From: Alphaproteobacteria bacterium LSUCC0396
GTDB taxonomy: Bacteria > Pseudomonadota > Alphaproteobacteria > Puniceispirillales > Puniceispirillaceae
Assembly: GCA_041228345.1 (NCBI GenBank)
Contig: CP166131.1
Coordinates: 496,001 to 560,000 of the forward strand
Direction of reading: 5' to 3'
Length of the DNA: 64,000 bases
Shown here: piece by piece, positions 11,436-20,029 of the stretch
Layout: every line of letters begins with the position of its first letter
Numbering within the stretch: position 1 is the first letter of the stretch
Position numbers and translations under genes: made by a program
Notes under the pieces: generated by a model
What the model saw: only the letters and a program-made list of their open reading frames with translations
What the model was told of the DNA's origin: nothing
The model's database searches: none

Positions 11436-11849
11436 CTAGAAAATCCCAAGATCGCGCAATTCTGCGACCAGTTCACTCGGCATATCGGCCTCGCCGCCAG
11501 CCTCTATATCGGGCGGTGCATCAGCCACTTCAAGATAACGCCAGCCCTGAAAAATACGCATTTTGGTTGGCGCAACCGGAATAATCTCAGGTGCCAGCAC
11601 AATGCCGCAGGCCGGTGTGCCATCAAGGCGCTGTGCCTCGGCAAGATCAATAATTTGCTGGCGCGCCACCATCACCCTTTTGATAATCCAATAGATCGAG
11701 CCACCATCCAGTAATTCTTCGGCCCGGCGCGGTTTATTTCGGGTCACATGAACTATCTTGCCTTCATGGGCAAGCCGCAATGCCTGCCATTCGCGCAAGC
11801 TATCAAGCGATGTCGAACCGACCGATAATTTTTTCAGATGAACTGTCAT
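11436..11849 (-). CDS. DUF1489 family protein
   Basis: This soluble protein of 137 residues begins MTVHLKKLSVGSTSLDSLREW and contains VHVTRNKPRRAEELLDGGS and the C-terminal MRIFQGWRYLEVADAPPD. This pattern is that of the alphaproteobacterial DUF1489 family, whose function is unknown. The start at 11849 is preferred over the in-frame start at 11909 because family members begin at this point. It is co-directional with mgtE and starts about 75 bp after the mgtE stop, so it may be co-transcribed. Confidence 0.8.
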   Translation of the reverse strand: MTVHLKKLSVGSTSLDSLREWQALRLAHEGKIVHVTRNKPRRAEELLDGGSIYWIIKRVMVARQQIIDLAEAQRLDGTPACGIVLAPEIIPVAPTKMRIFQGWRYLEVADAPPDIEAGGEADMPSELVAELRDLGIF

Positions 11850-11924
11850 CAAAACACCAGAATTTGGAACCCACACCCGCGAAAAAACTTTTGTCAGCCA
11901 CGAGGTCACGCACCATTGATCAGC

Positions 11925-13325
11925 CTACATCAGATAAAGCGCGGCAAGCCCAAGAAACACAAAAAAACCAACAACATCAGTGATGGTCGTTACAAAAACG
12001 CTGGACGCCACCGCCGGATCGACGCCAATACGCAGCAATCCCAACGGCACCAAAGTACCGCTGAGGCCGGCAATCAACAAATTCGCCAGCATCGCAACCG
12101 CCATCACTGCAGCGATTTCCGGATCACCAAACCAGACAAATGAAACCACCGCCGCCAGCACCGCAAACAACAAGCCGTTCAATAATGCGACCAGCCCTTC
12201 CCGCACAACAAAATTACGGGTCGAAACAGCATCAAGCTGTCGCAGCGCAATCGCGCGCACCGCAACCGTAACGGTCTGTGTTCCGGCATTGCCGCCCATC
12301 GACGCCACAATTGGCATCAGCACCGCCAATGCCACCAATTGTTCAATCGTCGCATCGAACACACCGATCACCACTGACGCCAGTATCGCTGTCAACAAAT
12401 TCACCAAAAGCCAGGTTGTTCGGCCTTGTAATGTTTCAAGAATGCTCGACCGCAGGCTAGCCTCACCAACACCGGCAAGCGCCATCAAATCTTCTTCGGC
12501 CTCCTCATCGATAACGTCAATCACATCATCAATCGTGATCATCCCGACCAGCCGTTCGCCATGATCAACAACACCGGCGCTTACCATGCCATAGCGCCGA
12601 AAAAGAATCGCCACCTCTTCTTGATCCATATCAACCGGAATTGAGCGGAAATCAGCTTCCATAATTTCAGACACACGCCGCGGACGTTGCGCACATAACA
12701 GCTTGCTAAGCGGCACCTCTCCTAGCGGTTTTCGGGCCGGGTCAACCACAAAGATCAGGTAAAATTCATCGGTTGCCGATTTGCCACTTCGAAGATGGTC
12801 AATCGTCTGCCCCACCGTCCAGAATGACGGCACGGTAATGATTTCACGCTGCATAAGGCGGCCGGCCGAATCTTCTGGAAACGATAGCCCCTCTTCAACA
12901 AGAACACGATCTTCAGCAGATAAAGCTGCTAATACATCAGCAAGCGCATCATCTTCTAATTCTTCAATAATATCAATTGCATCATCAGTTGAGAGATCAT
13001 GCAGCTGGCGCGCCAATGCCTTTGCGCCCATCACCTCGACAATGGCCTCACGCGTATTTTCATCAAGATAAGTCAGTGTCTCGGCATCAAGATGATCGCC
13101 AAGAAAGCGCACAAGTGACGCTGCGGTACGCGCTGGCATCCGCTCTAAAAGATCAGCCTGATCAGCGGGATGAAGCGGCGCAACCAGCGTTCGAAGCCGC
13201 CGTACAGCACCAGCCTGAACCGCATTAATAATCGCAGTCTCAACCTTTGGCGTCAGGCCATAAAGCGCTGTCAGCCGGTCACCACCGTCATCTTTGCGAT
13301 CACTCTGTTCATTATCTTGCACCAT
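11925..13325 (-). CDS. mgtE: Magnesium transporter MgtE
   Basis: This is a dimeric inner-membrane Mg2+ channel/transporter. The 466-residue protein has the soluble MgtE N-domain of tandem helices (about residues 30-145), a pair of CBS domains (about 150-270) with the acidic Mg2+-sensing surface DDVIDVIDEEAEEDL, and five membrane helices at the C-terminus. The pore-region motif is ASMGGNAGTQT. The start at 13325 (MVQDNEQ) is preferred. The longer frame to 13451 runs through a 17-bp direct repeat (13317-13333 and 13357-13373) that looks non-coding. The gene may be controlled by the palindromes at 13.51-13.56 kb. Confidence 0.93.
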   Translation of the reverse strand: MVQDNEQSDRKDDGGDRLTALYGLTPKVETAIINAVQAGAVRRLRTLVAPLHPADQADLLERMPARTAASLVRFLGDHLDAETLTYLDENTREAIVEVMGAKALARQLHDLSTDDAIDIIEELEDDALADVLAALSAEDRVLVEEGLSFPEDSAGRLMQREIITVPSFWTVGQTIDHLRSGKSATDEFYLIFVVDPARKPLGEVPLSKLLCAQRPRRVSEIMEADFRSIPVDMDQEEVAILFRRYGMVSAGVVDHGERLVGMITIDDVIDVIDEEAEEDLMALAGVGEASLRSSILETLQGRTTWLLVNLLTAILASVVIGVFDATIEQLVALAVLMPIVASMGGNAGTQTVTVAVRAIALRQLDAVSTRNFVVREGLVALLNGLLFAVLAAVVSFVWFGDPEIAAVMAVAMLANLLIAGLSGTLVPLGLLRIGVDPAVASSVFVTTITDVVGFFVFLGLAALYLM

Positions 13326-13513
13326 TGCCTTGCACCGCCGTCTTGCGCCATCATCTTTGCACCATTGCCTTGCGCCATCATTCTGAGCGTTGGACCGGAT
13401 GCCTATGCCGCCGAACCGCACCGACCCAGCGTCAAACCTATGAGCAGGCACGCTAGCAGATCACGGATATTTTTAAAACAACACATGACAAAAAGCCGTG
13501 ACATATTTCGCTC

Positions 13514-13561
13514 TGTAATATTATTACAAAACTCAAAAATCAGCGTTTTTGTAATAATATT
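13514..13561. promoter_or_regulatory. AT-rich nested palindromes upstream of mgtE
   Basis: A perfect odd palindrome TGTAATATTATTACA lies at 13514-13528. It overlaps a 15-bp perfect inverted repeat (13517-13531 with 13547-13561). The inner form TGTAA-N5-TTACA matches the palindrome upstream of the neighbouring XRE regulator at 15127-15141. The site lies about 190 bp upstream of mgtE and 30 bp beyond the regulator's stop codon. It may be an operator or, as a hairpin, a terminator of the regulator gene. Confidence 0.55.
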
Positions 13562-13591
13562 TCAAACGGCAATTGCACGAAAGCGGCAGCG

Positions 13592-15043
13592 CTATTTGGG
13601 TGCCGCCCCCTTTGCACCGAGATCATAAAGCCCAATCCGGCGCATCGGCCCATCAAAGCGCAATTCATGTCCAATGGGCGGGTGCGCGCGCTGGGTACAC
13701 TCCATCCGCTCACAAACTGAACAGCCAACGCCGATCTGATCAAGGCGCGCAGATTTCGAAATATCAATCTGGTCGGCATAGGTCATATCGCGGGCATGAT
13801 GCAATTCACAGCCGAGTGTCACGGCAAATTCTGGCGATTGCGCCAATGTTGGCGACCATAGCGGCGGCGCCGTTCGTGCAAGCATGAAATATTTCTGCCC
13901 ATTCGGCAATTCAGCCGCCTGCGCCAAAATCTTCTCAGGTGTCCGAAATGCTTTGTGCATCGTCCATTTCGGACAGGTCCCCCCATGCGTGGCAAATTGC
14001 ATACCGGCGGCGGCAAGCCGTTTTGAAATATTGCCGGCATCATCAACCCGGATAAAGAAAAACGGTATCCCCCGGGCATTTGGTGCATTCAAGGTGGTGA
14101 GGCGATGGCAAACCTGCTCAAAGCTACAGCCAAAACGACGCCCCAGCAGGTCAAGGTCATAGCGCAGGCTTTTTGCCGAGTCCAGAAATGCCGCATAAGG
14201 CATCATCACCGCACCGGCAAAATAGCCGGCAAGCGTAATTTTCAACAATGATTGCGACTGCGGATCATTTACCGACTGTTCCTGACAAATCTTGTCGAGT
14301 ACTGCCTGCTGGCCGAGAAGTGCCATTTGTATCAGCAGATGAAACTGACGCTGAGGCCGCCGCAGCGCCTCACTGATCAGAATCTCGCGGCGATGTAGAT
14401 CATAACGGCGAAGCTGGTTCTGCATGACCTCAACCGGCATGATCCGCACCCGAAGCCCAAATGTTTCCTTTACATGGGCAGCAAGATTGGCAAGTGTATT
14501 ACCGCCGGTCAGGTCAAAATCACTGACAGATTCAATCTTTGCCGCACGCCGCAATTCATCCGCCGCATCCTCTAAACCGGGAAAGTAATTATTGGCCTGT
14601 TGCAGCGTTGCCCTTACTTTTTCAACCGGATTGCTCATCTGCACACCGCCACCATCGCCGGCGGTAGCCTCCAGTTCGTCCCGCACTTTGCGATAGGCCT
14701 GAAACAATGTAATCAGACCACGCGCTGCCCCTGGCGCAGCGGTAATCATATCTTGAATTTCGCGGCGCGGCACCTGCTCATCTGCTAAAAGGGGATCGGC
14801 GAATATCTCGGACATTCCAGTCGAAAGGCTGGCCGCATCATCCTCGGCAAAATCTTTCAGATCAATGTCAAAGCTGTTGCCAAGCCGCAGCAACAGACCC
14901 ACCGTTAAGGGGCGCTGATTATGCTCTAAAAGATTCAGATAGGACGGGCTAATCTCTAGCGTTTCCGCCATCGCCGTCTGCGACAAGCCAATGGTTTTGC
15001 GAAACCGCCGCAATTTATGCCCGACAAGGATCTTTTCCTGCAT
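13592..15043 (-). CDS. XRE-family regulator with IrrE-like and DUF2083 domains (ScfR/RamB type)
   Basis: This 483-residue DNA-binding regulator starts with an XRE helix-turn-helix (about residues 8-62, LRRFRKTIGLSQTAMAETL...SYLNLLEHNQRPL). An IrrE/ImmA-like domain is centred at about 190-270, and a C-terminal DUF2083 domain carries a Cys cluster (GVGCSVCERMECTQRAHPP). Known relatives control propionate/acetate and short-chain acyl-CoA metabolism or the oxidative stress response. The ligand here is unknown. The typical IrrE HExxH motif is not evident, so peptidase activity is unlikely. A perfect 15-bp palindrome lies about 85 bp upstream, and a similar one beyond the gene's 3' end, which suggests autoregulation. 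Confidence 0.88.
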   Translation of the reverse strand: MQEKILVGHKLRRFRKTIGLSQTAMAETLEISPSYLNLLEHNQRPLTVGLLLRLGNSFDIDLKDFAEDDAASLSTGMSEIFADPLLADEQVPRREIQDMITAAPGAARGLITLFQAYRKVRDELEATAGDGGGVQMSNPVEKVRATLQQANNYFPGLEDAADELRRAAKIESVSDFDLTGGNTLANLAAHVKETFGLRVRIMPVEVMQNQLRRYDLHRREILISEALRRPQRQFHLLIQMALLGQQAVLDKICQEQSVNDPQSQSLLKITLAGYFAGAVMMPYAAFLDSAKSLRYDLDLLGRRFGCSFEQVCHRLTTLNAPNARGIPFFFIRVDDAGNISKRLAAAGMQFATHGGTCPKWTMHKAFRTPEKILAQAAELPNGQKYFMLARTAPPLWSPTLAQSPEFAVTLGCELHHARDMTYADQIDISKSARLDQIGVGCSVCERMECTQRAHPPIGHELRFDGPMRRIGLYDLGAKGAAPK

Positions 15044-15126
15044 TGGCTGCCCCCCCCTTTTTGACTGCCTCTTATGGCGATTACCTCAAAATAATCATCT
15101 TCCAAGCATAGCCTGTAAATAGAAAA

Positions 15127-15141
15127 TGTAAATAATTTACA
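15127..15141. promoter_or_regulatory. Perfect palindrome, candidate autoregulatory operator
   Basis: TGTAAATAATTTACA is a perfect 15-bp palindrome centred about 90 bp upstream of the XRE regulator's start. Its TGTAA-N5-TTACA form recurs at 13514-13528, on the other side of the same gene. Confidence 0.55.
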
Positions 15142-15410
15142 ATTTTCAAATTTGCATTTTTTTCCTTGCTCAGAATAGCAGCAAAAAGGCACAAAAAAGA
15201 TGCGGATCGCATTGGCGACATGCGGCGGCGCAAATCCTTGTCACGTTGCTTTACAGCTTTGCGATATAGGGTTTTGGCAGACGAAGCCAGCTTGGGGGAG
15301 TTTGTTTGGTTTGCCAGCCCTATTCGCAAACGGGGGTCGGTCAGGCTTTATGCCTTTCCGGCCCTTTTTCTTTTCGGACTCTTTTTGAATGGTTTGTCAG
15401 TATTGGATCT
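15142..15410. other. Intergenic region without a supported gene
   Basis: With the regulator's promoter region, this leaves about 370 bp between the XRE gene and the glycerate kinase stop. It is AT-rich near the palindrome and pyrimidine-rich near 15,355-15,390 (T runs). A short plus-strand frame exists but has no convincing ribosome site or family features. I see no RNA gene. Confidence 0.5.
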
Positions 15411-16697
15411 TTAAGGTTGCGCGTAAATCACCACCAGATCAGCAAGGTTGGTACCGGTTGCACCGACCATCAGTAGCTGATCATGCGCCTTCAGATACTC
15501 ATAGCTGGTATGTGATGCTAGCGCCGCCGCCGCCGCGTTGGGATCAAAGCCCTGCGATGACGCAATAACCCCGCCTGCCGCATCGGTTGGCCCATCGCGG
15601 CCATCAGTACCACCCGCCAAAATAACCCAAGTGCGCGGTGCCTTTGTCCCTGCTGCCTGCATCGCCGCTGCAAACGCCACCGCTAATTCCTGCGAACGGC
15701 CACCCTTGCCCGGCTTTGCCGGATCAAGCGTCACCGTTGTCTCACCGCCAGCCACCAGCACATAAGGCTGAGCGCCACCACGCTGGTAATGATCAATGAT
15801 TTGCCCCGCCAGCTTTACCGCCATCTGACTAGCCTCACCATCAAGAGCTGGCGCCGGAAGACACTCTATATGCGATAAAGCCTGCCGGATATAGGCCGCC
15901 GCCGCATCACGGCATTGCGCATTACTGGCCAGAATATGCGTTTTCACATTTGCCAGCACCGGATCACCCGGGCGAACCGGACCGGCGATTTTACCTGCCT
16001 TAATGGCATCTAGATGCGGCGCAACAAAATCCAGCCGGTCAAGATGATGTTTGTGGATCAGCGCCACCGCCTCTTCAAACGGCACCGGATCAGCAACCGC
16101 AGGCCCGCTCGCAATCGATTGCGGCAAATCGCCGGGGACATCAGATAACAGAAACTGGGTTATTGCCGCAGGTGCCGCCAGTCGCGCCAATTGTCCGCCC
16201 TTCAGGCGTGAAAACAATCGCCGCACCACATTCATCGCGTGGATATCAAGACCGCTGGCCAGTAAGGCGTCATTCAGCGCAATTTTTTGCCGAAGGCTGA
16301 TACCGATCGCTGGCGCCGGCAACAATGCCGAGCCACCACCGCTGATCAGCAGCAACAGATGGTCTTTGGCACCAAGCCCCATAGCCATTTTTTCAACCGC
16401 CGTAGCAGCAGCAAGCCCGCGTTCGTCGGGCACTGGATGGGCGCTGGCGAAACAGTCAAATCCGGCGATCTGGCGATGGTTTTCATCAGTGGTAATAACA
16501 AGCCCCACCCCTCGGTAACCCGCGTCACGAACCGCTGCCGCCATCGCACCCGCAGCCTTGCCAAGCGCAATGATCGCCGTCGGCGTCTGGGGCAACCGGT
16601 TATAGGCCGATGACGTAATGAGGCCGGGCTGTCCGGCCGCAAGTGCCGCGGTAAAGCTATCGCGAACCAGCTGTTCGCCCTTGAGGTCAGCCTGCAT
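15411..16697 (-). CDS. Glycerate 2-kinase / MOFRL family protein
   Basis: This 428-residue protein of the DUF4147-MOFRL family phosphorylates glycerate to 2-phosphoglycerate. Older annotations call the family hydroxypyruvate reductase TtuD. The N-terminal domain has AIIALGKAAGAMAAAVRDAG and LLLLISGGGSALLPAPA. The C-terminal MOFRL domain has LVAGGETTVTLDPAKPGKGG, RSQELAVAFA and ILAGGTDGRDGPTDAAGG. It starts 12 bp downstream of a 2-hydroxyacid dehydrogenase gene on the same strand. The pair fits reduction of hydroxypyruvate or glyoxylate to glycerate followed by phosphorylation into glycolysis. The reaction is assigned by family and context. Confidence 0.9.
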   Translation of the reverse strand: MQADLKGEQLVRDSFTAALAAGQPGLITSSAYNRLPQTPTAIIALGKAAGAMAAAVRDAGYRGVGLVITTDENHRQIAGFDCFASAHPVPDERGLAAATAVEKMAMGLGAKDHLLLLISGGGSALLPAPAIGISLRQKIALNDALLASGLDIHAMNVVRRLFSRLKGGQLARLAAPAAITQFLLSDVPGDLPQSIASGPAVADPVPFEEAVALIHKHHLDRLDFVAPHLDAIKAGKIAGPVRPGDPVLANVKTHILASNAQCRDAAAAYIRQALSHIECLPAPALDGEASQMAVKLAGQIIDHYQRGGAQPYVLVAGGETTVTLDPAKPGKGGRSQELAVAFAAAMQAAGTKAPRTWVILAGGTDGRDGPTDAAGGVIASSQGFDPNAAAAALASHTSYEYLKAHDQLLMVGATGTNLADLVVIYAQP

Positions 16698-16709
16698 TAT
16701 CTTGCCACT

Positions 16710-17684
16710 CTAAACCGGATCAATGAGGGGGTTTCCGGCAAAAAAAGCGCGGGCATTCTCGACAACTTTTAGCCCCATCGCCGTCCGTGTTTCAATTGTT
16801 GCCGATCCAAGATGCGGTAATAAAACGGTGTTTGGCGCGGCCAGCAATGCCGGATCAATAACCGGCTCGCCTTGAAAAACATCAAGACCCGCCCCACCAA
16901 GCCGGTTTGCCGCCAAGGCCGCCGCCAACGCAGCCTCATCAACAACATCGCCGCGCGCCGTATTAATCACATAAGCATCAGGCTTCATCATTGCCAATCG
17001 GTCAGCATTCAGAATATGGAAAGTGTCAGCACTCGCAGCACAATGCAGCGACAGGCAATTGGCGATTTGACACACGCTTTCAACATCATCAAGCTGACGC
17101 GCCGGATAAGCCGAAATATCGTCAACCCGCGACCGGTTATAGAAAACAATTTCCATGCCAAAGCCCAAAGCCGCACGCTGTGCCACCGCCTTGCCAATCC
17201 GGCCCATCCCGATGATTCCCAGCGTTTTCCCCTGAAGTGAGCGCCCCATCAGATGTGTTGGCCGCCATCCATGCCAGTCACCAGCGCGCAATTCGCGCTC
17301 ACCCTCGCCTGCACGGCGCGACAACATCAAGATCAACGTCATCGCAAGATCGGCAGTGGCATCGGTCAGCACCCCCGGCGTATTGCTAACTGCAATGCCC
17401 GCCGCTGCCGCCGCGCCAAGATCAATATGATTTGTGCCAACACCGAAATTCGCGATCAGTCGCCCTTTGCCCGCTGCGCCAGCGGTAATGATATCGGCGC
17501 CAATCCTGTCAGACACTGTTGGCGCAATGGCGTCGTGACTAGCAAAGCCGGCGGCCATTTCAGCGGCGGTGAGCGGCGTATCAGCCATGTTAAAAGTCGG
17601 TGCAAAATAGTGAGACAGCGCAGCTTCGGCATCAGCTGGCCAACGGCGCGTCACAAAAATACTGGGCTTGTCGGACTGTGTCAT
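16710..17684 (-). CDS. D-2-hydroxyacid dehydrogenase (glyoxylate/hydroxypyruvate reductase type)
   Basis: This 324-residue cytoplasmic NAD(P)H-dependent enzyme has the Rossmann fingerprint LGIIGMGRIGKAVAQRA near residue 150. Further features are NTARGDVVDEAALAAAL with the catalytic arginine, a glutamate in the GLDVFQGEP segment and the histidine of LLPHLGSAT. Length and motifs match the GyaR/GhrB-type reductases. The glycerate kinase gene follows after 12 bp, so the likely substrates are glyoxylate or hydroxypyruvate. That is an inference from the neighbour; the motifs alone do not fix the substrate. Confidence 0.9.
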   Translation of the reverse strand: MTQSDKPSIFVTRRWPADAEAALSHYFAPTFNMADTPLTAAEMAAGFASHDAIAPTVSDRIGADIITAGAAGKGRLIANFGVGTNHIDLGAAAAAGIAVSNTPGVLTDATADLAMTLILMLSRRAGEGERELRAGDWHGWRPTHLMGRSLQGKTLGIIGMGRIGKAVAQRAALGFGMEIVFYNRSRVDDISAYPARQLDDVESVCQIANCLSLHCAASADTFHILNADRLAMMKPDAYVINTARGDVVDEAALAAALAANRLGGAGLDVFQGEPVIDPALLAAPNTVLLPHLGSATIETRTAMGLKVVENARAFFAGNPLIDPV

Positions 17685-17843
17685 AACTACATTCTGCGCT
17701 GGGACGGGTGAAAAGATTGCCTTTTTCTAGCCTGCCTAACCCGAATTAAAAAGGTTTTTCTGCTGAAACGAGAGATCAGCACTAGCGCCAATAACAACAA
17801 AAGGCCAGCAAAATAGGATTAGGCAAATTATGATTAGGCAAAC

Positions 17844-17874
17844 TAAAAGGGGCCCCCACAAGCGAGTGCCCCTC
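17844..17874 (-). terminator. Rho-independent terminator of the BMP transporter operon
   Basis: On the minus strand, AGGGGC pairs with GCCCCT around a loop of about 14 nt and is followed by a short T run. It lies about 60 bp past the stop of the substrate-binding protein gene, the last gene of the operon. Confidence 0.7.
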
Positions 17875-17930
17875 TTTCGTGATGTTTAACAGATCAGGCC
17901 TTATAATTGCCTGACCATAACGCCAGATAC

Positions 17931-19061
17931 TTAGCCAGGGATCTTGCCAGCAATTCCGTCGACATAATAATCGAGGGTCGTGAACAGCTCTCCATCATCC
18001 AAGGTTTTGCCAGCAGGCACACGCAGCTTGCCGCTGTTATCCTTGATCGGGCCGGTAAAAATCTTGTTTGCACCTGATTTAATATCAGCCGCAGCCTTGG
18101 CCGCAGCGGCAGCAACATCCGCAGGCATATTTTCAAACGGTGACAGCACTAGATAGTCGTCTGACATCCCTTTCCAAATATTTCCCGCCCAATAACCTGG
18201 CGCATCACCAGTATTCCATGTTCCATCTAGTGCTTGCTGAATCTTGGTTTTGTAGTAAGGAGCCCAATTATTGACTGAGCTAAATAGCTGAGCCTTCGGC
18301 GCAAAGTTTTTCATGTCACTTGCCTGACCAAATCCATAAACACCCGCCTTTTCAGCTGTTTGGAGCATCGCAGGGCTATCTGTATGTTGCGCTAGAATAT
18401 CAGCGCCCTCAGCAATAAGAACTTTTGCAGCGTCAGCTTCCTTGACCGGGTCATACCAAGAGTTTACCCAAATTACTGAAACTTCTGCTTCTGGATTCAC
18501 GGAACGTAAACCGATACCAAAAGCATTAATACCCTGGATCACTTCTGGGATAGGAAAAGATGCAATGTAACCAATTTTTTTACTTTTGGTCATCATGCCC
18601 GCAACTAAACCCTGCACGTACCTTCCTTCATAATATCTCACATTCCCTGTAGCCATGTTGGGAGCACGCTTGTATCCAGAAATATGCTCAAATTTCACAT
18701 TTGGAAATTCTTTAGCTACCTTCAATGTGTAATCCATATACCCAAAAGAAGTTGTAAAGATTATATCATTCCCTTTTCTAGCTAACTCTCTGATTACACG
18801 TACGGAGTCAGGTCCCTCAACCACATTTTCTACATAATTGGTTTCAACCCTATCACCAAAGTGCTTTTGAACTTCCTGGCGCGCCATTTCATGCGCATAG
18901 GTCCACCCATGATCTCCCGGATTTGTAAAATAAACAAAAGCTGCCTTCAGTGGCTCTGCAGCGTTTGCGGAAATCGAACTTATTATTCCCAATAACCCAA
19001 GGTTAAATATTGTCAGAACGGACAATATTGCCCGTCTCAAGATGCCTTTTCTCAGTCTCAT
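17931..19061 (-). CDS. BMP-family ABC transporter substrate-binding protein
   Basis: This periplasmic solute-binding protein of the basic membrane protein (BMP/PnrA/Med) family binds nucleosides or related purines. It has 376 residues with an N-terminal signal peptide (about 1-34, cleavage near SANAAEP). The family features FVYFTNPGDHGWTYAHE, IIFTTSFGYMDYT and NVKFEHISGYKRAPN are present. The start at 19061 follows GGAGGAAGAA. It is the last gene of an operon with two permeases and an ATPase, a normal BMP set. The middle of the gene (about 18.3-18.9 kb) is clearly more AT-rich than its neighbours, which may mean a different origin or lower codon bias. No truncation is seen. Confidence 0.92.
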   Translation of the reverse strand: MRLRKGILRRAILSVLTIFNLGLLGIISSISANAAEPLKAAFVYFTNPGDHGWTYAHEMARQEVQKHFGDRVETNYVENVVEGPDSVRVIRELARKGNDIIFTTSFGYMDYTLKVAKEFPNVKFEHISGYKRAPNMATGNVRYYEGRYVQGLVAGMMTKSKKIGYIASFPIPEVIQGINAFGIGLRSVNPEAEVSVIWVNSWYDPVKEADAAKVLIAEGADILAQHTDSPAMLQTAEKAGVYGFGQASDMKNFAPKAQLFSSVNNWAPYYKTKIQQALDGTWNTGDAPGYWAGNIWKGMSDDYLVLSPFENMPADVAAAAAKAAADIKSGANKIFTGPIKDNSGKLRVPAGKTLDDGELFTTLDYYVDGIAGKIPG

Positions 19062-19116
19062 TTCTTCCTCCACTTTCTCAATTTGCGTGTTCTGACTGGA
19101 TGCAAAAATTTAGCTT

Positions 19117-20028
19117 CTATTTACTGTTAACAAAAATTCGACCTAAACACGCAGGCGAGTGCCTTAGCGCAAATTCACGATTGCGCGATATCACAACCAA
19201 TACAACAATCGTTGCGATATAGGGCAACATCGACAGCATCTGCGATGGCACCACCCAACCGCGTGCCTGACCGGCTAGCTGCATGATGGTAATCCCGCCG
19301 AACAATAAAGCGCCCACAAGAATACGCGAAGGAATCCATGATGCAAAGACCACAAGTGCAAGTGCAATCCAGCCGCGTCCGGCGGTCATGCCTTCAGACC
19401 AATGTGGCGTTAGTACAAGTGGCAGATAGGCCCCGCCAAGTCCCGCCATCATACCGCCAAAAGACACTGAACAAAATCGCACAAGCAGCACAGGATAGCC
19501 AAGCGCATGAGCCGAATCGTGACTGTTACCAACCGCCCGCAGCACCAAGCCAGCGCGGGTACGACTCAAAAACCAGCCGACAAGCCCTAAAAACCCGATC
19601 GATAGATACGCCATCAAATCATGATTAAACAGCAGATTCCCGACAATTGGCAGATCAGCCAGCAGCGGAATTGCGAGGTTCGGCAGCCCCTCAATCGTGC
19701 CGCCAACAAACGGCGCACCAACAAGCCCTGATAATCCCGTTCCAAAAATGGTCAGTGCAAGCCCGGTGGCAACTTGATTGGTCGCCAGTCCCAGCGCAAA
19801 TAGCGAAAATACCACCGCTGTCATCGCCCCGGCAACCGCACCCGCCAACACCCCCAGATAGGGATTGCCCAAAATGGCCGTCGCTGCAAATGCCGAAACC
19901 GCGCCCATCAGCATCATGCCCTCAACCCCCAAATTCAACACCCCACTTCGCTCGGCAACCAATTCGCCAGTCGCCGCGAAGATCAACGGCACCGACGTTA
20001 ATAATACTGTCAGGATCAACGCTTCCAT
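19117..20028 (-). CDS. BMP-type ABC transporter permease (second)
   Basis: This inner-membrane permease of about 303 residues belongs to the branched-chain amino acid/nucleoside permease family. It has eight or more membrane segments and the signature GELVAERSGVLNLGVEGMM near the N-terminus. The coupling segment SHDSAHALGYPVLLVRF lies near residue 170. The start at 20028 (MEALILTVLL) is preferred over 20100 because family members begin with this segment. It lies 1 bp from the stop of the first permease, indicating tight translational coupling. It forms a heterodimer with that protein. Confidence 0.9.
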   Translation of the reverse strand: MEALILTVLLTSVPLIFAATGELVAERSGVLNLGVEGMMLMGAVSAFAATAILGNPYLGVLAGAVAGAMTAVVFSLFALGLATNQVATGLALTIFGTGLSGLVGAPFVGGTIEGLPNLAIPLLADLPIVGNLLFNHDLMAYLSIGFLGLVGWFLSRTRAGLVLRAVGNSHDSAHALGYPVLLVRFCSVSFGGMMAGLGGAYLPLVLTPHWSEGMTAGRGWIALALVVFASWIPSRILVGALLFGGITIMQLAGQARGWVVPSQMLSMLPYIATIVVLVVISRNREFALRHSPACLGRIFVNSK

Positions 20029-20029
20029 T

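Noticed and set aside
15166-15414. 82-residue plus-strand frame in the gap before the glycerate kinase
   Set aside because: It has no ribosome site and no recognisable domain, and runs into the 3' end of the kinase gene on the opposite strand.
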